From an uncultured Mollicutes bacterium (GTDB taxonomy: Bacteria; Bacillota_I; Bacilli_A; RFN20; CAG-826), in contig UQFQ01000002.1 of the NCBI GenBank assembly GCA_900540395.1, positions 83,829 through 147,828 of the forward strand: a stretch of 64,000 nucleotides of DNA, in the 5' to 3' direction. Position 1 is the stretch's first letter; each line of letters opens with the position of its first letter. Made by a program: the position numbers and the translations under genes. Below the pieces are notes generated by a model. It searched no databases and had not been told where the DNA came from. It saw only the letters and a program-made list of their open reading frames with translations. Below are positions 25,918 to 35,466 of the stretch, one piece after another.

Positions 25918-26595
25918 ATGAATGATTTTTTAATTTATTCGGTAGAAGATGATCATGAAATTTCTAATTTAATTCGAATAGCTTTAGAAAAAAGTGATTT
26001 TGAGGTTCGCTGTTTTGATGATGACGAATCTTTTTTAAAAACTTTCGAAATAAAAAAACCAAATTTAATTCTTCTTGATTTAATGCTTCCTGGAATTCAA
26101 GGTGATGAAATTTTAAAAATAATAAGAAAAGATATAGATAATGATAAAATTCCTATCGTTATATTAAGTGCGAAATCTCTTCTTGAAGATAGAATTACAG
26201 GTTTAAATAATGGTGCAGATGATTATATTGTTAAGCCTTTTAATATTAAAGAACTAATAAGTAGAATTAACGTACATTATCGTAAATTTTTAAAAGATAA
26301 ATATATTATCAAGATTAATGAATATACATTAGATTTTAAAAATGAACAATTTTATAAATATGATTCTTTAATTGATTTAACTTCGAATGAATTTAAAATT
26401 TTAAAATATTTATTTTTAAAGCAAGGTAATGTTGTTTCTCGTGATGAACTTTATAATCAAATTTGGGGAACAAATAATAAAAATAATTCTCGAAGTGTTG
26501 ATATGCATATTAAATCTTTACGCGAAAAGATTGGTGACGAGAATAAAAACTTTATTAAATCTATATATGGTGGCGGCTATATAATTGAAAAATGA
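25918..26595 (+). CDS. OmpR/PhoB-family response regulator
   Basis: The receiver domain has the acidic pocket Glu10-Asp11-Asp12, phosphoacceptor Asp54 (LLDLMLPG) and the VKPF lysine near 103. The C-terminal winged helix contains LTSNEFKILKYL and the YNQIWG and DMHIKSLREKIG segments, ending with the GGGY hairpin. A -10-like TAGAAT ends six bases before the ATG, and another TATAAT lies at 25890-25895, so the leader is very short or absent. The start of the sensor kinase overlaps the end of this gene by 4 bp. Confidence 0.95.
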   Translation: MNDFLIYSVEDDHEISNLIRIALEKSDFEVRCFDDDESFLKTFEIKKPNLILLDLMLPGIQGDEILKIIRKDIDNDKIPIVILSAKSLLEDRITGLNNGADDYIVKPFNIKELISRINVHYRKFLKDKYIIKINEYTLDFKNEQFYKYDSLIDLTSNEFKILKYLFLKQGNVVSRDELYNQIWGTNNKNNSRSVDMHIKSLREKIGDENKNFIKSIYGGGYIIEK

Positions 26596-28253
26596 CTCGA
26601 TTTAAAAGAACTTTCATATTATTTTTATTTACTCTTGGGTTTATTGTAATTATGCTAGTGGGACTATTAGTTCCATTTTTCGGCTTAGAAAATTCTTATA
26701 AAGAGGCGCTAACTAATGTCGCTTTAAATATAAATAGTAATTTGAACTCAGAAAATCAAGGCGATGTTTTATCCTTTTTTAAAAGCGACGAAACAAAAGA
26801 CATTATTATGTTTAATGGAAGCGGAAATGTTATAGAATCAACTGATGAGATAAGTTTTGAGCCTAATTATTTATTTAAGTTAAAAAATAATTTAAATAAT
26901 GTCTTTTCTTTTAAAAATAGTGATGGGCGAGATGGATTGGCTTATTGTCTATACAATAGTGACTCATCTTTATACGTTTTAACCATCATTTATTTTGATT
27001 CAACTTATATTATCTTTAAGGTATTTGTTATTGTCTTTCCAATACTTTTAATAATTTTATCTGTGTTTTGCATACTTTTTGAATATTTAAAGACAAAAAA
27101 AGATGCTTCCTATCTTAAATATCAAGTTAGAAAATTAAGAAACATTGTTAATATTCAAACTATGGTTGAATACGATAATGATGTTGAGAATTTGGCCAAT
27201 ATTTTAAAAGACACCAGAAGAGAGCTTGATCGACAACTTAAAAATAATTTCTTAAGCGAAAAGAAACTTAATTTTATTTTGGATTCTATCGAGCAAGGAA
27301 TACTCGTAGTTAATTTGGAAGGAGTAATAATTCTTTCTAACAAAAAAGGAAGAGATATTATTAAAGTCGAAAGAAATGACAAGAAAATTATTGAAAGTCC
27401 TTTGACTCATGACATTTTAGTAAATGTAAAAGTGGTTTCTTCTTTAAATAGACCAATGTTATTTAATAAAGAAATAGATGGGAAAATTTATGAATTTAAT
27501 ATTAATAATATTGATGATTCATTTAATGAAAACTCTTCAAAAGTGAGAAGTGTGTCCATCTTAATTGTTGATATTACTGATAAATTTAATAGTGAAAAGA
27601 TGAAAAGAGACTTCTTTGCTAATGCAGCCCATGAGTTAAAATCACCATTAACTACAATTTTAGGATATCAAGAGCTTATAAAAGATGGTGTTTTAAGTAC
27701 AAACGAAGAAATTAAAACAGCTAATGAAAAAACAATTAAAGAAAGTGAGAGAATGAACAAACTTATTATGGAAATGCTTGAACTTTCTTCTTTAGAAAAT
27801 AATAATTTAAGACCAATTGAAAAGGTTGATGTTTCTAAAGAACTCGATAATATTTTGCTGATGCTTGAAGAGCAAATTTCAGCTAAACATATTAAGGTCA
27901 TTAAAAACTATGAAAAATTAATTTTAAAAATTAACAATGAAGATTTTTATAACTTATTTAAGAACATTATTGAAAACGCCATCCGTTATAACAAAGAAGG
28001 TGGCGAAATTGTAATTATGATTGACACAAAAAATCACAAAATTTCAGTTAAAGATAGCGGAATTGGTGTGAGTGATGAGAATAAATCACGTATTTTTGAA
28101 AGATTTTATCGTGTTGATAAAGCTAGAAGTAGAGAAAATGGTGGAACCGGACTTGGTCTATCGATTGTTAAATATATCTGCAACTATTACGATTATAAGA
28201 TTGACGTTAAAAGTAGCTTAGGAAAGGGTTCAGAATTTACAATTACTTATTAA
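26592..28253 (+). CDS. Sensor histidine kinase, PhoR-like with PAS domain
   Basis: The 553-residue membrane kinase has spans near residues 5-30 and 137-160 enclosing an extracytoplasmic sensor of about 105 residues. A linker leads to a PAS-like domain (about 228-330). The H-box phosphoacceptor is His347 (NAAHELKSPL), the N-box is IIENAIRYNKEGG, and the G boxes are DSGIGVSDE and GGTGLGLSIVKYI. The cognate regulator is encoded just upstream. The next genes form an ABC importer with its own regulated promoter, so this pair may sense that importer's substrate or binding protein. Confidence 0.94.
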   Translation: MTRFKRTFILFLFTLGFIVIMLVGLLVPFFGLENSYKEALTNVALNINSNLNSENQGDVLSFFKSDETKDIIMFNGSGNVIESTDEISFEPNYLFKLKNNLNNVFSFKNSDGRDGLAYCLYNSDSSLYVLTIIYFDSTYIIFKVFVIVFPILLIILSVFCILFEYLKTKKDASYLKYQVRKLRNIVNIQTMVEYDNDVENLANILKDTRRELDRQLKNNFLSEKKLNFILDSIEQGILVVNLEGVIILSNKKGRDIIKVERNDKKIIESPLTHDILVNVKVVSSLNRPMLFNKEIDGKIYEFNINNIDDSFNENSSKVRSVSILIVDITDKFNSEKMKRDFFANAAHELKSPLTTILGYQELIKDGVLSTNEEIKTANEKTIKESERMNKLIMEMLELSSLENNNLRPIEKVDVSKELDNILLMLEEQISAKHIKVIKNYEKLILKINNEDFYNLFKNIIENAIRYNKEGGEIVIMIDTKNHKISVKDSGIGVSDENKSRIFERFYRVDKARSRENGGTGLGLSIVKYICNYYDYKIDVKSSLGKGSEFTITY

Positions 28254-28284
28254 TTTCTTTACAATTTATAAAATCTTAATTTAT

Positions 28285-28298
28285 TCGATTATTATCGT
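28285..28298. promoter_or_regulatory. Copy 1 of the ACGATWATTATCGT motif
   Basis: TCGATTATTATCGT, 33 bp after the kinase stop and about 50 bp upstream of the -35 for the binding-protein gene. Related copies are at 38020, 41299 and 50021. Confidence 0.4.
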
Positions 28299-28349
28299 AA
28301 AAAATAACAATAATTTAATTGCAAAATTAAAGATTGTAAATTTTTTTAC

Positions 28350-28377
28350 TTGAATTGTAAGCGCTTACATTTATAAT
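28350..28377 (+). promoter_or_regulatory. Promoter with LacI/CcpA-type operator filling the spacer
   Basis: TTGAAT (28350-28355), a 16-bp spacer and TATAAT (28372-28377) form a good sigma-A promoter. The perfect palindrome TGTAAGCGCTTACA occupies 28356-28369, almost the entire spacer, so a bound LacI-family protein would block RNA polymerase. The sequence fits the catabolite-responsive element consensus as well as a local LacI operator. AGGAGG at 28404-28409 is the ribosome site. Confidence 0.85.
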
Positions 28378-28416
28378 TAAAGTATCTAAAAAAAACTTTT
28401 TGTAGGAGGATTTATA

Positions 28417-29784
28417 ATGAAAAAGTCAAAAGGTTTGTTTACGTTGAGTGCTGCTATAATCTGTGCATGTACTATGACAGCTTGTGGTGGTAGCGGCAAT
28501 GATGCTATTAAAGATACAAATAAAGATATCATTGCAGAAGCTCAAACTTTATCAAGAGATGAGCTCTTTAAAAAAGCTGCTGAAGAAATTGGTAGTGGAA
28601 CATTAAAGTTTATTGGAACATCATCAAGATTTAAAAATGCTATTGATGGATTTAAAGCTGAACTTGCTGAATATAATCCAGAGTGTGCTAATATGGAAAT
28701 AGCCACTGATACAGCAGTTGATGGTAAAATTTATACAAAACTTTGCGGTGAAATTGATGCTGGTTTAACAACAGGATATGATGCCGCTTTAGTCCAAGAT
28801 GGTTATCAATTGCAAGCTCTTGGAATTAACACAGGAAAATTTTTAAACTACGTTCCAAAAGAATGGAGTGATGCAACAGATACTGATAAAACTAAGAACG
28901 CAAATCCATTCTCACTTCAATATAATATGAAGACTTGGATGGTTAATAATGGTGGTAAAGGTGCTGATGTTGTTGTCGATAACATTTGGGATGTTACACA
29001 ATCTAAATTTAAAGGTCACATCCACACTATGGATCCAGATAACGAAAACGTTAATAGAGACTGGTTAATTATGCTCACTCAAAAAGAATGGTGTGACGCT
29101 CTTGAAGATGCTTTTAATGATTCAACAAATGATAATAAGTCTTTAGATATCACTAAATATGATAAATATGGTGAACAAAAATATGCATATGCATTTATTG
29201 AAGGTTTCTTAACTAATGCTGTTTTCTATGGTGATGATGGGCTTGCTCGTGATGCTTTCATGAGAGATTATGGCGGTCTTGCCTGGATTGTTTATTCTAA
29301 AATTGCTTCAATTCAAGAAACAGCTGAAATAACTAAGAAAAATATTACAATTGCTGCTTTAGGTAAAGATATTAGTGACGGAGCAAATCCTGGTGATTCA
29401 AAGATTAATGGATTTGGTGGATTTATGTATAAACACTACTTACAAATCATGCCATATACTCAACATCCTTGGACTTCATGTGCCTTTATTAACTATTTGA
29501 GTACAACTAAAGAAGGCTATGCTGCTTGGGGAAAAGATATTGGTGATTACCCATCAATGCCTTCAATTAATATCAATAGAACCAAATTCGGTCATGGTAA
29601 GCTTGATGAGAATTATGAATTCACCCAAAGTGATGATGGTGAAAACGTCTTCCCTTGCTTAAACGATCCAGCATCAAGTTGGTGGGAAGGTAAAGCAAAC
29701 GTTGTTATTGAAGATCCAGCTTATATCGTCAAAGCGTATCAAGACGTCAATGACTTTATTAAAGACGTTAAAACTAATAAATAA
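28417..29784 (+). CDS. ABC transporter substrate-binding lipoprotein (for the fused-permease importer)
   Basis: The 455-residue precursor has a lipobox at TMTAC, giving lipidated Cys23 followed by GGSGND. The mature part has a Ser/Thr/Asp-rich mix and repeated Trp residues (PHTQHPWTSC region, ENVFPCLNDPASSWWEG) and the ISDGANPGD loop. Its partners are a fused permease and an ATPase of the iron/polyamine/hexose-phosphate class, so this is a class F-type binding protein rather than a typical oligosaccharide binder. The ligand is not readable from sequence. A stable hairpin downstream should give it more mRNA than the membrane components. Confidence 0.85.
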   Translation: MKKSKGLFTLSAAIICACTMTACGGSGNDAIKDTNKDIIAEAQTLSRDELFKKAAEEIGSGTLKFIGTSSRFKNAIDGFKAELAEYNPECANMEIATDTAVDGKIYTKLCGEIDAGLTTGYDAALVQDGYQLQALGINTGKFLNYVPKEWSDATDTDKTKNANPFSLQYNMKTWMVNNGGKGADVVVDNIWDVTQSKFKGHIHTMDPDNENVNRDWLIMLTQKEWCDALEDAFNDSTNDNKSLDITKYDKYGEQKYAYAFIEGFLTNAVFYGDDGLARDAFMRDYGGLAWIVYSKIASIQETAEITKKNITIAALGKDISDGANPGDSKINGFGGFMYKHYLQIMPYTQHPWTSCAFINYLSTTKEGYAAWGKDIGDYPSMPSININRTKFGHGKLDENYEFTQSDDGENVFPCLNDPASSWWEGKANVVIEDPAYIVKAYQDVNDFIKDVKTNK

Positions 29785-29806
29785 TAAAATTTAAATTTAA
29801 GTCGTT

Positions 29807-29842
29807 CTTTGCGGGTAATTAATTTTACCCGCAAAGTTTTCT
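29807..29842 (+). terminator. Intercistronic hairpin between binding protein and permease
   Basis: Twelve-bp perfect arms CTTTGCGGGTAA (29807-29818) and TTACCCGCAAAG (29825-29836) with a six-base loop are followed by TTTTCT. It acts as a partial terminator or as a 3' mRNA stabiliser that raises binding-protein expression. Confidence 0.8.
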
Positions 29843-29860
29843 ATCTAAACGGAGTTAATT

Positions 29861-31687
29861 ATGGAAAATACACAATATTTAGATTCCATGAAATTAAAAG
29901 CAAAAAAGGCCATGAATAAAGGGTTAACATTTTTTGGTTTACCTGCTAATTCAATATTGGTCATTTTTGGCGTTTTGCTTTTAATTTTAACCTTTGTTCC
30001 ATTAATTTACGTTGTCATAGATTCATTTACAGTTCACATCATGGAAGCTCCTAGTCTTGGCCTTGCAACAGGAAGTTTTACTTTTGCTCATTGGCAAGAA
30101 GTGTTTGCTGGAAAAAATAGCGTTAGTTATTTTTGGCGACCACTAGGAAATTCTTTACTTGTGTCTGTTTTAGCATGTATCTTTTCAATCGTTTTTGGTG
30201 GAGTGGTTGCATATTTAGTCACCAGAACAAATATGCCATTTAAAAAATTTATTTCTAGTGTTTTTATTTTTCCTTACATAATGCCTCAATGGACTTTGGC
30301 TTTATTCTGGAAAAACTTTTTTATCTCAACAAATTGTACTGGTGGATATATAGGCGAATTACAAGCCTTAACTGGATTTGTTTCTCCTGAATGGTTAGTT
30401 TATGGAGCATTTCCAATCTCACTTGTTTTAGGACTTCACTATGCTCCTTTTGCCTATATTTTAATTGGCGGAATTTTAAGAAATATGGATGCTAACTTAG
30501 AAGAAGCAGCCACAATTTTAAATGTTCCACGTCGAAAAATATTCACCCATATTACAATTCCAATTTTAAAACCTGCACTTTTAAGTACAGTTTTGCTGGT
30601 TTTTTCAAGTGCAATGAGCTCTTATCCAGTTGCAACAACTCTTGGTAAACCAATCAATTATCAAGTTTTAGCTACTCAACTTAATGTCATGCTACAAGGT
30701 GGCAAGTATTCAAGTGAAGCTGGGATGGGCGCAATTATTTCTCTTGTTTTAATTGCAATAGGTGTTGTTATTCTTTTACTTAATACCGCTTCAACAGGTA
30801 GTCGTAAACAATATACAACTGTTAGTGGGAAGAGTGGTCAAGTTAGTAAAAATAACCTTGGAAAAGTAGGTAAATGGATTGCTGCCGTCATATTATCAAT
30901 TATTGTTTTATTCTTCTGCATTGGTCCAATGATTTCGTTTATATTTGAATCATTATTGCCAAATTCTGGTGACTATTCAATTGGTTTTACTACAAAATGG
31001 TGGACATCTAAAGAAGTATTAAGAAATGGATTTAAAGGCGTCTTCTATACTCCAGAAATTTGGAGTGCCTTAGGTGGATCAATTGCGTTATCACTTGTCT
31101 GTTCCTTGCTTGCAGGAACATTTGGTTTACTCATTGGCTATGCTGTTAGTAAAAAAAGAAAGAGTAAACTTGCTCAAGGCGTTAATGCTTTAGCATTCTT
31201 ACCTTATTTGCTTCCTTCAATTTCACTTTCTGCAATTTTCTTTATGGTTAGTTTGAATATTAATTGGCTATATGCAACACCATTCTTGCTTTGTGCAATT
31301 GTCGGCATTGTTAAATATATTCCATTTGCTAGTAGAAGTAGTTTGAATGCCATGCTTCAGCTTAGTAATGAAATTGAAGAAGCAGCAATGATTCAAAACA
31401 TTCCTTGGTGGAAGAGAATGGTTCGTATCGTATTCCCAATTCAAAAATCAAGTTTCTTAAGCGGATATTTATTACCATTCATTAGTTGTATGAGAGAGTT
31501 ATCACTCTTTGTCTTCATTGCTCCAACTGGAATGATTCTTACAACATTTATGTTCCAACTTGAAGAAACTGGTTTACCAGCATTAGAAAACGCTGCGAAC
31601 TTAATTCTTGTTATTGTAATTTTAATCTTTAACTGGTTAATCAATAAAGTTACTGGTGCCAGCTTAGATAAAGGTATAGGAGGTTAA
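29861..31687 (+). CDS. ABC transporter permease, two fused domains (AfuB/FbpB/ThiP class)
   Basis: The 608-residue protein has about twelve spans forming two binding-protein-dependent permease domains in one chain. The EAA loops are LEEAATILNVPRRK in the first half and EIEEAAMIQNIPWWKR in the second. Such fused permeases serve iron(III), thiamine, aminophosphonate, phosphoglycerate or hexose-phosphate importers. The downstream phosphohexomutase and ManA make hexose phosphate an attractive guess, but that is inference. The ribosome site is GGAG before ATG 29861. The ATPase gene follows after four bases. Confidence 0.9.
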   Translation: MENTQYLDSMKLKAKKAMNKGLTFFGLPANSILVIFGVLLLILTFVPLIYVVIDSFTVHIMEAPSLGLATGSFTFAHWQEVFAGKNSVSYFWRPLGNSLLVSVLACIFSIVFGGVVAYLVTRTNMPFKKFISSVFIFPYIMPQWTLALFWKNFFISTNCTGGYIGELQALTGFVSPEWLVYGAFPISLVLGLHYAPFAYILIGGILRNMDANLEEAATILNVPRRKIFTHITIPILKPALLSTVLLVFSSAMSSYPVATTLGKPINYQVLATQLNVMLQGGKYSSEAGMGAIISLVLIAIGVVILLLNTASTGSRKQYTTVSGKSGQVSKNNLGKVGKWIAAVILSIIVLFFCIGPMISFIFESLLPNSGDYSIGFTTKWWTSKEVLRNGFKGVFYTPEIWSALGGSIALSLVCSLLAGTFGLLIGYAVSKKRKSKLAQGVNALAFLPYLLPSISLSAIFFMVSLNINWLYATPFLLCAIVGIVKYIPFASRSSLNAMLQLSNEIEEAAMIQNIPWWKRMVRIVFPIQKSSFLSGYLLPFISCMRELSLFVFIAPTGMILTTFMFQLEETGLPALENAANLILVIVILIFNWLINKVTGASLDKGIGG

Positions 31688-31691
31688 TTTA

Positions 31692-33695
31692 ATGCCTACA
31701 ATAGATTTAGTAAATGTTACAAAAAGATGGGGAGATTTCTATGCGGTAGATAACTTAAATCTCCATATCGATGATTATTCTTTTATTACACTTCTTGGTC
31801 CTTCTGGATGTGGAAAAACAACAACTTTAAGAATGATTGCTGGTCTTGAAACACCAACAAGCGGCAAAATTTATATTAATGGTGTCCCTGTTTTTGATAG
31901 CGATTTAGGTATTAACATTCCTGCTAGCAAAAGACATGTTGGATTCTTATTTCAAAACTATGCTCTTTGGCCACATATGACCGTTCAAAAGAATATTGAA
32001 TTTGGTCTACAAAATCTAAAAGAGTATATGCCAGTAATCGATAGTGATTATACACAATATAAAAATGACTTAATTTTATTCAATAACCCTGCAAAAGTTA
32101 TCGATATTGTTAAACAAAATATTGATAAAAAAGGGAAAGTAGATAAAAGAAGAGCCTTAATTGCTATTATTGATTACTTTAAAGTTTCGATGTATTCAGC
32201 TAAAAAAGTCTTTGATCTTAATCTTGAAGAAAAGAGTGAAGAAGAAGTAAAAGCAATTTGTGAAAGCAAGATTAAAGAAACAAACGAAAAGATAGAAGCT
32301 ATTGTTAAAAGATGCGAAGAAAAAGGAATTGACCTTAATAGCGATGGCTATGTATTAGGCGATTCTGAACTTGCAGAAGATTATATCTCTGTTAAATTAA
32401 CTTACGACATCATTAAAGATTATAAAACTTTATTATCTTACATTGAGAAAGCCAAAGAAGAAAATGTTAAACCTGTTAAGTATATTATGAGAAAAACTAA
32501 TGTCTCATATAAAACAGCTAAAACTTTATTTGATTTTGCTAGCTCAATTGCTACAAAAGATGATGTAGAAAAAGAAGATGAAGTTAAAAGAGAACTCCAA
32601 TTCTATAGCGATGAAATTGCTAGAATTAAGAGTTATTACTTAAACAATGGTTTCCATCTTAATGAAAAAGGTGAAAAAATTCCAACAATCGATTATGAAG
32701 ACAAATCATGGGATGGTAAAAAAGTTCACTTATATAAATTAAGAGGTTTATCAAAAGAAGAAATCGATCTTAAAGTAAGACATGTTTCTAGAGTTGTTAA
32801 AATCGGAGAATTCATGGATCGTTATCCAAGTGAGTTAAGTGGTGGCCAACAACAAAGAGTTGCAATCGCTCGTACACTTGCTCCAGGACCAAAAGTCTTA
32901 TTTATGGATGAACCACTTTCGAACCTTGATGCAAAACTTCGTCTTGAAATGAGAAGTGAACTTAAGCGTTTACACCTTGAAACAGGTTCAACCTTTGTCT
33001 ATGTTACTCATGATCAACTTGAAGCCATGACTCTTGCTACAAAGATTTGCTTAATTAATAATGGTGTTTTACAACAATATGACGCACCTCTTGATGTTTA
33101 TAAAAAACCTAAAAATATCTTTGTCGCTGACTTTGTTGGCTCGCCTGCAATTAACTTTGTTGAAGCTTTTGTAGAACAAGACGAAGATAAACGAATCAAA
33201 CTTCAACTTTTAAATGATTTACATTTTGAATTTAATCCTTTAATTGATGTTGATCTTAAAGCTTTAAGAGAAGAAAGAGATCTCGAATTTGCTAAAGAGG
33301 AAGAAGAAAGAGCAAAACTTAAAGAGAATAAGAAATTTGTTGAAAAAGGTAACAAAGATAAAGACTTTAACTTCTCTATTCAAAAAGTAACTGAAACAAT
33401 GAGTTCGGATGAAGAAAAAGTTATTCAAGATAATGAATATATTATTGGTATTAGACCTGAATTTATTCGTTTATCTGATGAAGGCAAAATTGAAGGTGAA
33501 ATATATAGCGCACTCCCATCAGGTATGGAAACAATTGTTAAAATAAGAGTTGGTGAATTCTTATTAACAAGTGTTATCTTTGGTGGAGTCGATTATAAAG
33601 TTGGTAGTATTTGTCGCTTTGATTTTGTTGGTAAAGAAATTTTACTATTCGATAGAAAGAGCGGTAAATTAATTTCTCAAGGCGGATTAGAGTAA
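31692..33695 (+). CDS. ABC transporter ATPase with an insertion of about 250 residues
   Basis: Partner of the fused permease, 667 aa. It shows Walker A GPSGCGKT (36-43), a Q-loop ending NYALWPHMTV, signature LSGGQ at 382-386 and Walker B LFMDEPLSNLDAK, followed by the TOBE-like end IIGIRPEFIRLS. In ordinary family members about 95 residues separate Walker A from the signature; here about 345 do. The extra region (roughly residues 105-360) is Lys/Glu-rich and helical in character and replaces or extends the helical subdomain. A second charged stretch (EEEERAKLKENKK) sits before the last TOBE strands. GGAGG lies just before ATG 31692. Confidence 0.93.
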   Translation: MPTIDLVNVTKRWGDFYAVDNLNLHIDDYSFITLLGPSGCGKTTTLRMIAGLETPTSGKIYINGVPVFDSDLGINIPASKRHVGFLFQNYALWPHMTVQKNIEFGLQNLKEYMPVIDSDYTQYKNDLILFNNPAKVIDIVKQNIDKKGKVDKRRALIAIIDYFKVSMYSAKKVFDLNLEEKSEEEVKAICESKIKETNEKIEAIVKRCEEKGIDLNSDGYVLGDSELAEDYISVKLTYDIIKDYKTLLSYIEKAKEENVKPVKYIMRKTNVSYKTAKTLFDFASSIATKDDVEKEDEVKRELQFYSDEIARIKSYYLNNGFHLNEKGEKIPTIDYEDKSWDGKKVHLYKLRGLSKEEIDLKVRHVSRVVKIGEFMDRYPSELSGGQQQRVAIARTLAPGPKVLFMDEPLSNLDAKLRLEMRSELKRLHLETGSTFVYVTHDQLEAMTLATKICLINNGVLQQYDAPLDVYKKPKNIFVADFVGSPAINFVEAFVEQDEDKRIKLQLLNDLHFEFNPLIDVDLKALREERDLEFAKEEEERAKLKENKKFVEKGNKDKDFNFSIQKVTETMSSDEEKVIQDNEYIIGIRPEFIRLSDEGKIEGEIYSALPSGMETIVKIRVGEFLLTSVIFGGVDYKVGSICRFDFVGKEILLFDRKSGKLISQGGLE

Positions 33696-33702
33696 AAAGG
33701 AT

Positions 33703-33725
33703 AAGGGGCGAGTTTTTCGCCCCTT
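33703..33725 (+). terminator. Hairpin after the ABC operon
   Basis: Nine-bp arms AAGGGGCGA and TCGCCCCTT with a GTTTT loop, eight bases after the ATPase stop. The T tract is poor (TAATAAAAAT), so termination may be partial and the mutase gene may be read through. Confidence 0.65.
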
Positions 33726-33759
33726 TAATAAAAATATTGACGATTTGCGGGGTTATTTT

Positions 33760-35466
33760 ATGAATAATATAGCTTTAAATAATTTTAATATTTGGAAAAA
33801 TAAGTTAGAAAGTATTTCAAATAATGATTTTGAAACGCTTTTAAAAATGGATGAAGAAATAATTTCTGATTCATTTTATAAAGATCTTAGTTTTGGAACA
33901 GGTGGATTAAGAGGAAAAATGGGACTTGGCACTAATAGAATTAATGCCTATACCATTTATAAAGCGACAAGAGGAGTTGGTTTATATTTAAAAACCAAAT
34001 TTAACAAGCCAAGCGTTGTAATTGGATATGATTCACGTAATCATTCTCAAGAATATGCTTATTTAAGTGCAAACGTTTTTGCTAATTTAGGTATAAAGAC
34101 TTATATTTTTAAAGAACTTATACCAACTCCTGTTGTTAGTTTTGCTATTCGATATTTAAAAGCCAGTGCTGGAATTATATTAACAGCAAGTCACAATCCA
34201 AAAGAATACAATGGCTATAAAGTTTATAATGATGGGGGCAATCAGATAACTTTAGAAGAAGCTAATCAAATCATTAATCAAATAAATAAGATTGACCCTC
34301 TTGATGAGTTTTTAAAATTTATTGATGATAAAAATGTAAAAGACTTAATAAATGAAATTGAAGAGAATTTAATAGATGCTTTTATTAAATCGACGAAAAA
34401 TACTTCACTTTTGCAAGATTTTTCGGAAAAAGAAATCAAAATTGTTTATACGCCATTAAATGGAGCAGGCTATAAAATAGTTCCGAAGGTCTTAAAAGAA
34501 TGTGGCTTTAAAAATTTGTTAATCGTAGAAGAACAAAAAAATCCAGATGGTAATTTTCCAACTTGTCCAAAGCCTAACCCAGAATTAAAGGAAGCGATGG
34601 AACTAGGAATCGAGCTGGCTAAATCTTCTAATAGCGATTTATTAATTGCAACTGATCCAGATTCTGATCGATGTGGGATAGGTGTACGTTATAAAGATGA
34701 ATTTCTGCTTTTAAATGGCAACGAAGTTGCTATTTTGATGCTTAATTATTTAACAAAGGTTAAAAGTGATTTAAAAGGGAAAGAAATTGTTCGTAGTATC
34801 GTATCAACTTCATTTGTTGATAAGATAGCTCGTGATTATGTAATCAAAGTCAAAGAAGTATTAACTGGTTTTAAATATATTGGTGAAGAAATGAATCGTT
34901 TAGAAAAAAGTGGTCAGCTAGATAAATATTTATTTGGCTTTGAAGAAAGCTATGGATATTTAACAAATAAAGATGTCCGTGATAAAGATGCTGTAAACGC
35001 TTCACTATTTATCGCTGAAATGAGTGAATATTATCGTCGAAATGGACACTCACTAATTGAGGAATTAAACGACATTTATCTAAAGTATGGTTATAACAAG
35101 ACTATTCTGCTAACTGAAGAATTAGACGGAGAACAAGGCTTAATAAGAATAAATCAAATTGTACAAAATTTAAGAGAAATGAGTTTTGAAAAACTCAATG
35201 AACTATTTTCTGAAAAAGTTTTAGTTAAAGAAGACTATTCTCTTTCTAAAGCTTTCTTTAAAGAAAAAACAGAGGACATTCACTTACCAAAAAGTAATGT
35301 TTTAATCTTTAAATTAAACGACGAAACACGTTTTATGATTAGACCAAGTGGCACCGAACCAAAAATTAAGTGTTATATAGAAACTAATGATAGCAACAAA
35401 AACAAATGTCTAGAAAAATTAGATAAATATTCAAGATTATTTAAAAAGGTGGTTAATGAATTATGA
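33760..35466 (+). CDS. Phosphoglucomutase/phosphomannomutase
   Basis: Alpha-D-phosphohexomutase of 568 aa; ATG 33760 is chosen over TTG 33745 because GGGGTT precedes it at a suitable distance. The phosphoserine is Ser144 in TASHNPKEYNGYK, the metal loop is DPDSDRCGIG, the sugar-binding loop is GFEESYGY and the phosphate-binding end is RPSGTEPKIK. The length matches the long PgcA-type enzymes of Bacillota that interconvert glucose-1- and glucose-6-phosphate. It overlaps manA by 4 bp, so the pair links mannose/fructose-6-phosphate with hexose-1-phosphate metabolism. Confidence 0.95.
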   Translation: MNNIALNNFNIWKNKLESISNNDFETLLKMDEEIISDSFYKDLSFGTGGLRGKMGLGTNRINAYTIYKATRGVGLYLKTKFNKPSVVIGYDSRNHSQEYAYLSANVFANLGIKTYIFKELIPTPVVSFAIRYLKASAGIILTASHNPKEYNGYKVYNDGGNQITLEEANQIINQINKIDPLDEFLKFIDDKNVKDLINEIEENLIDAFIKSTKNTSLLQDFSEKEIKIVYTPLNGAGYKIVPKVLKECGFKNLLIVEEQKNPDGNFPTCPKPNPELKEAMELGIELAKSSNSDLLIATDPDSDRCGIGVRYKDEFLLLNGNEVAILMLNYLTKVKSDLKGKEIVRSIVSTSFVDKIARDYVIKVKEVLTGFKYIGEEMNRLEKSGQLDKYLFGFEESYGYLTNKDVRDKDAVNASLFIAEMSEYYRRNGHSLIEELNDIYLKYGYNKTILLTEELDGEQGLIRINQIVQNLREMSFEKLNELFSEKVLVKEDYSLSKAFFKEKTEDIHLPKSNVLIFKLNDETRFMIRPSGTEPKIKCYIETNDSNKNKCLEKLDKYSRLFKKVVNEL

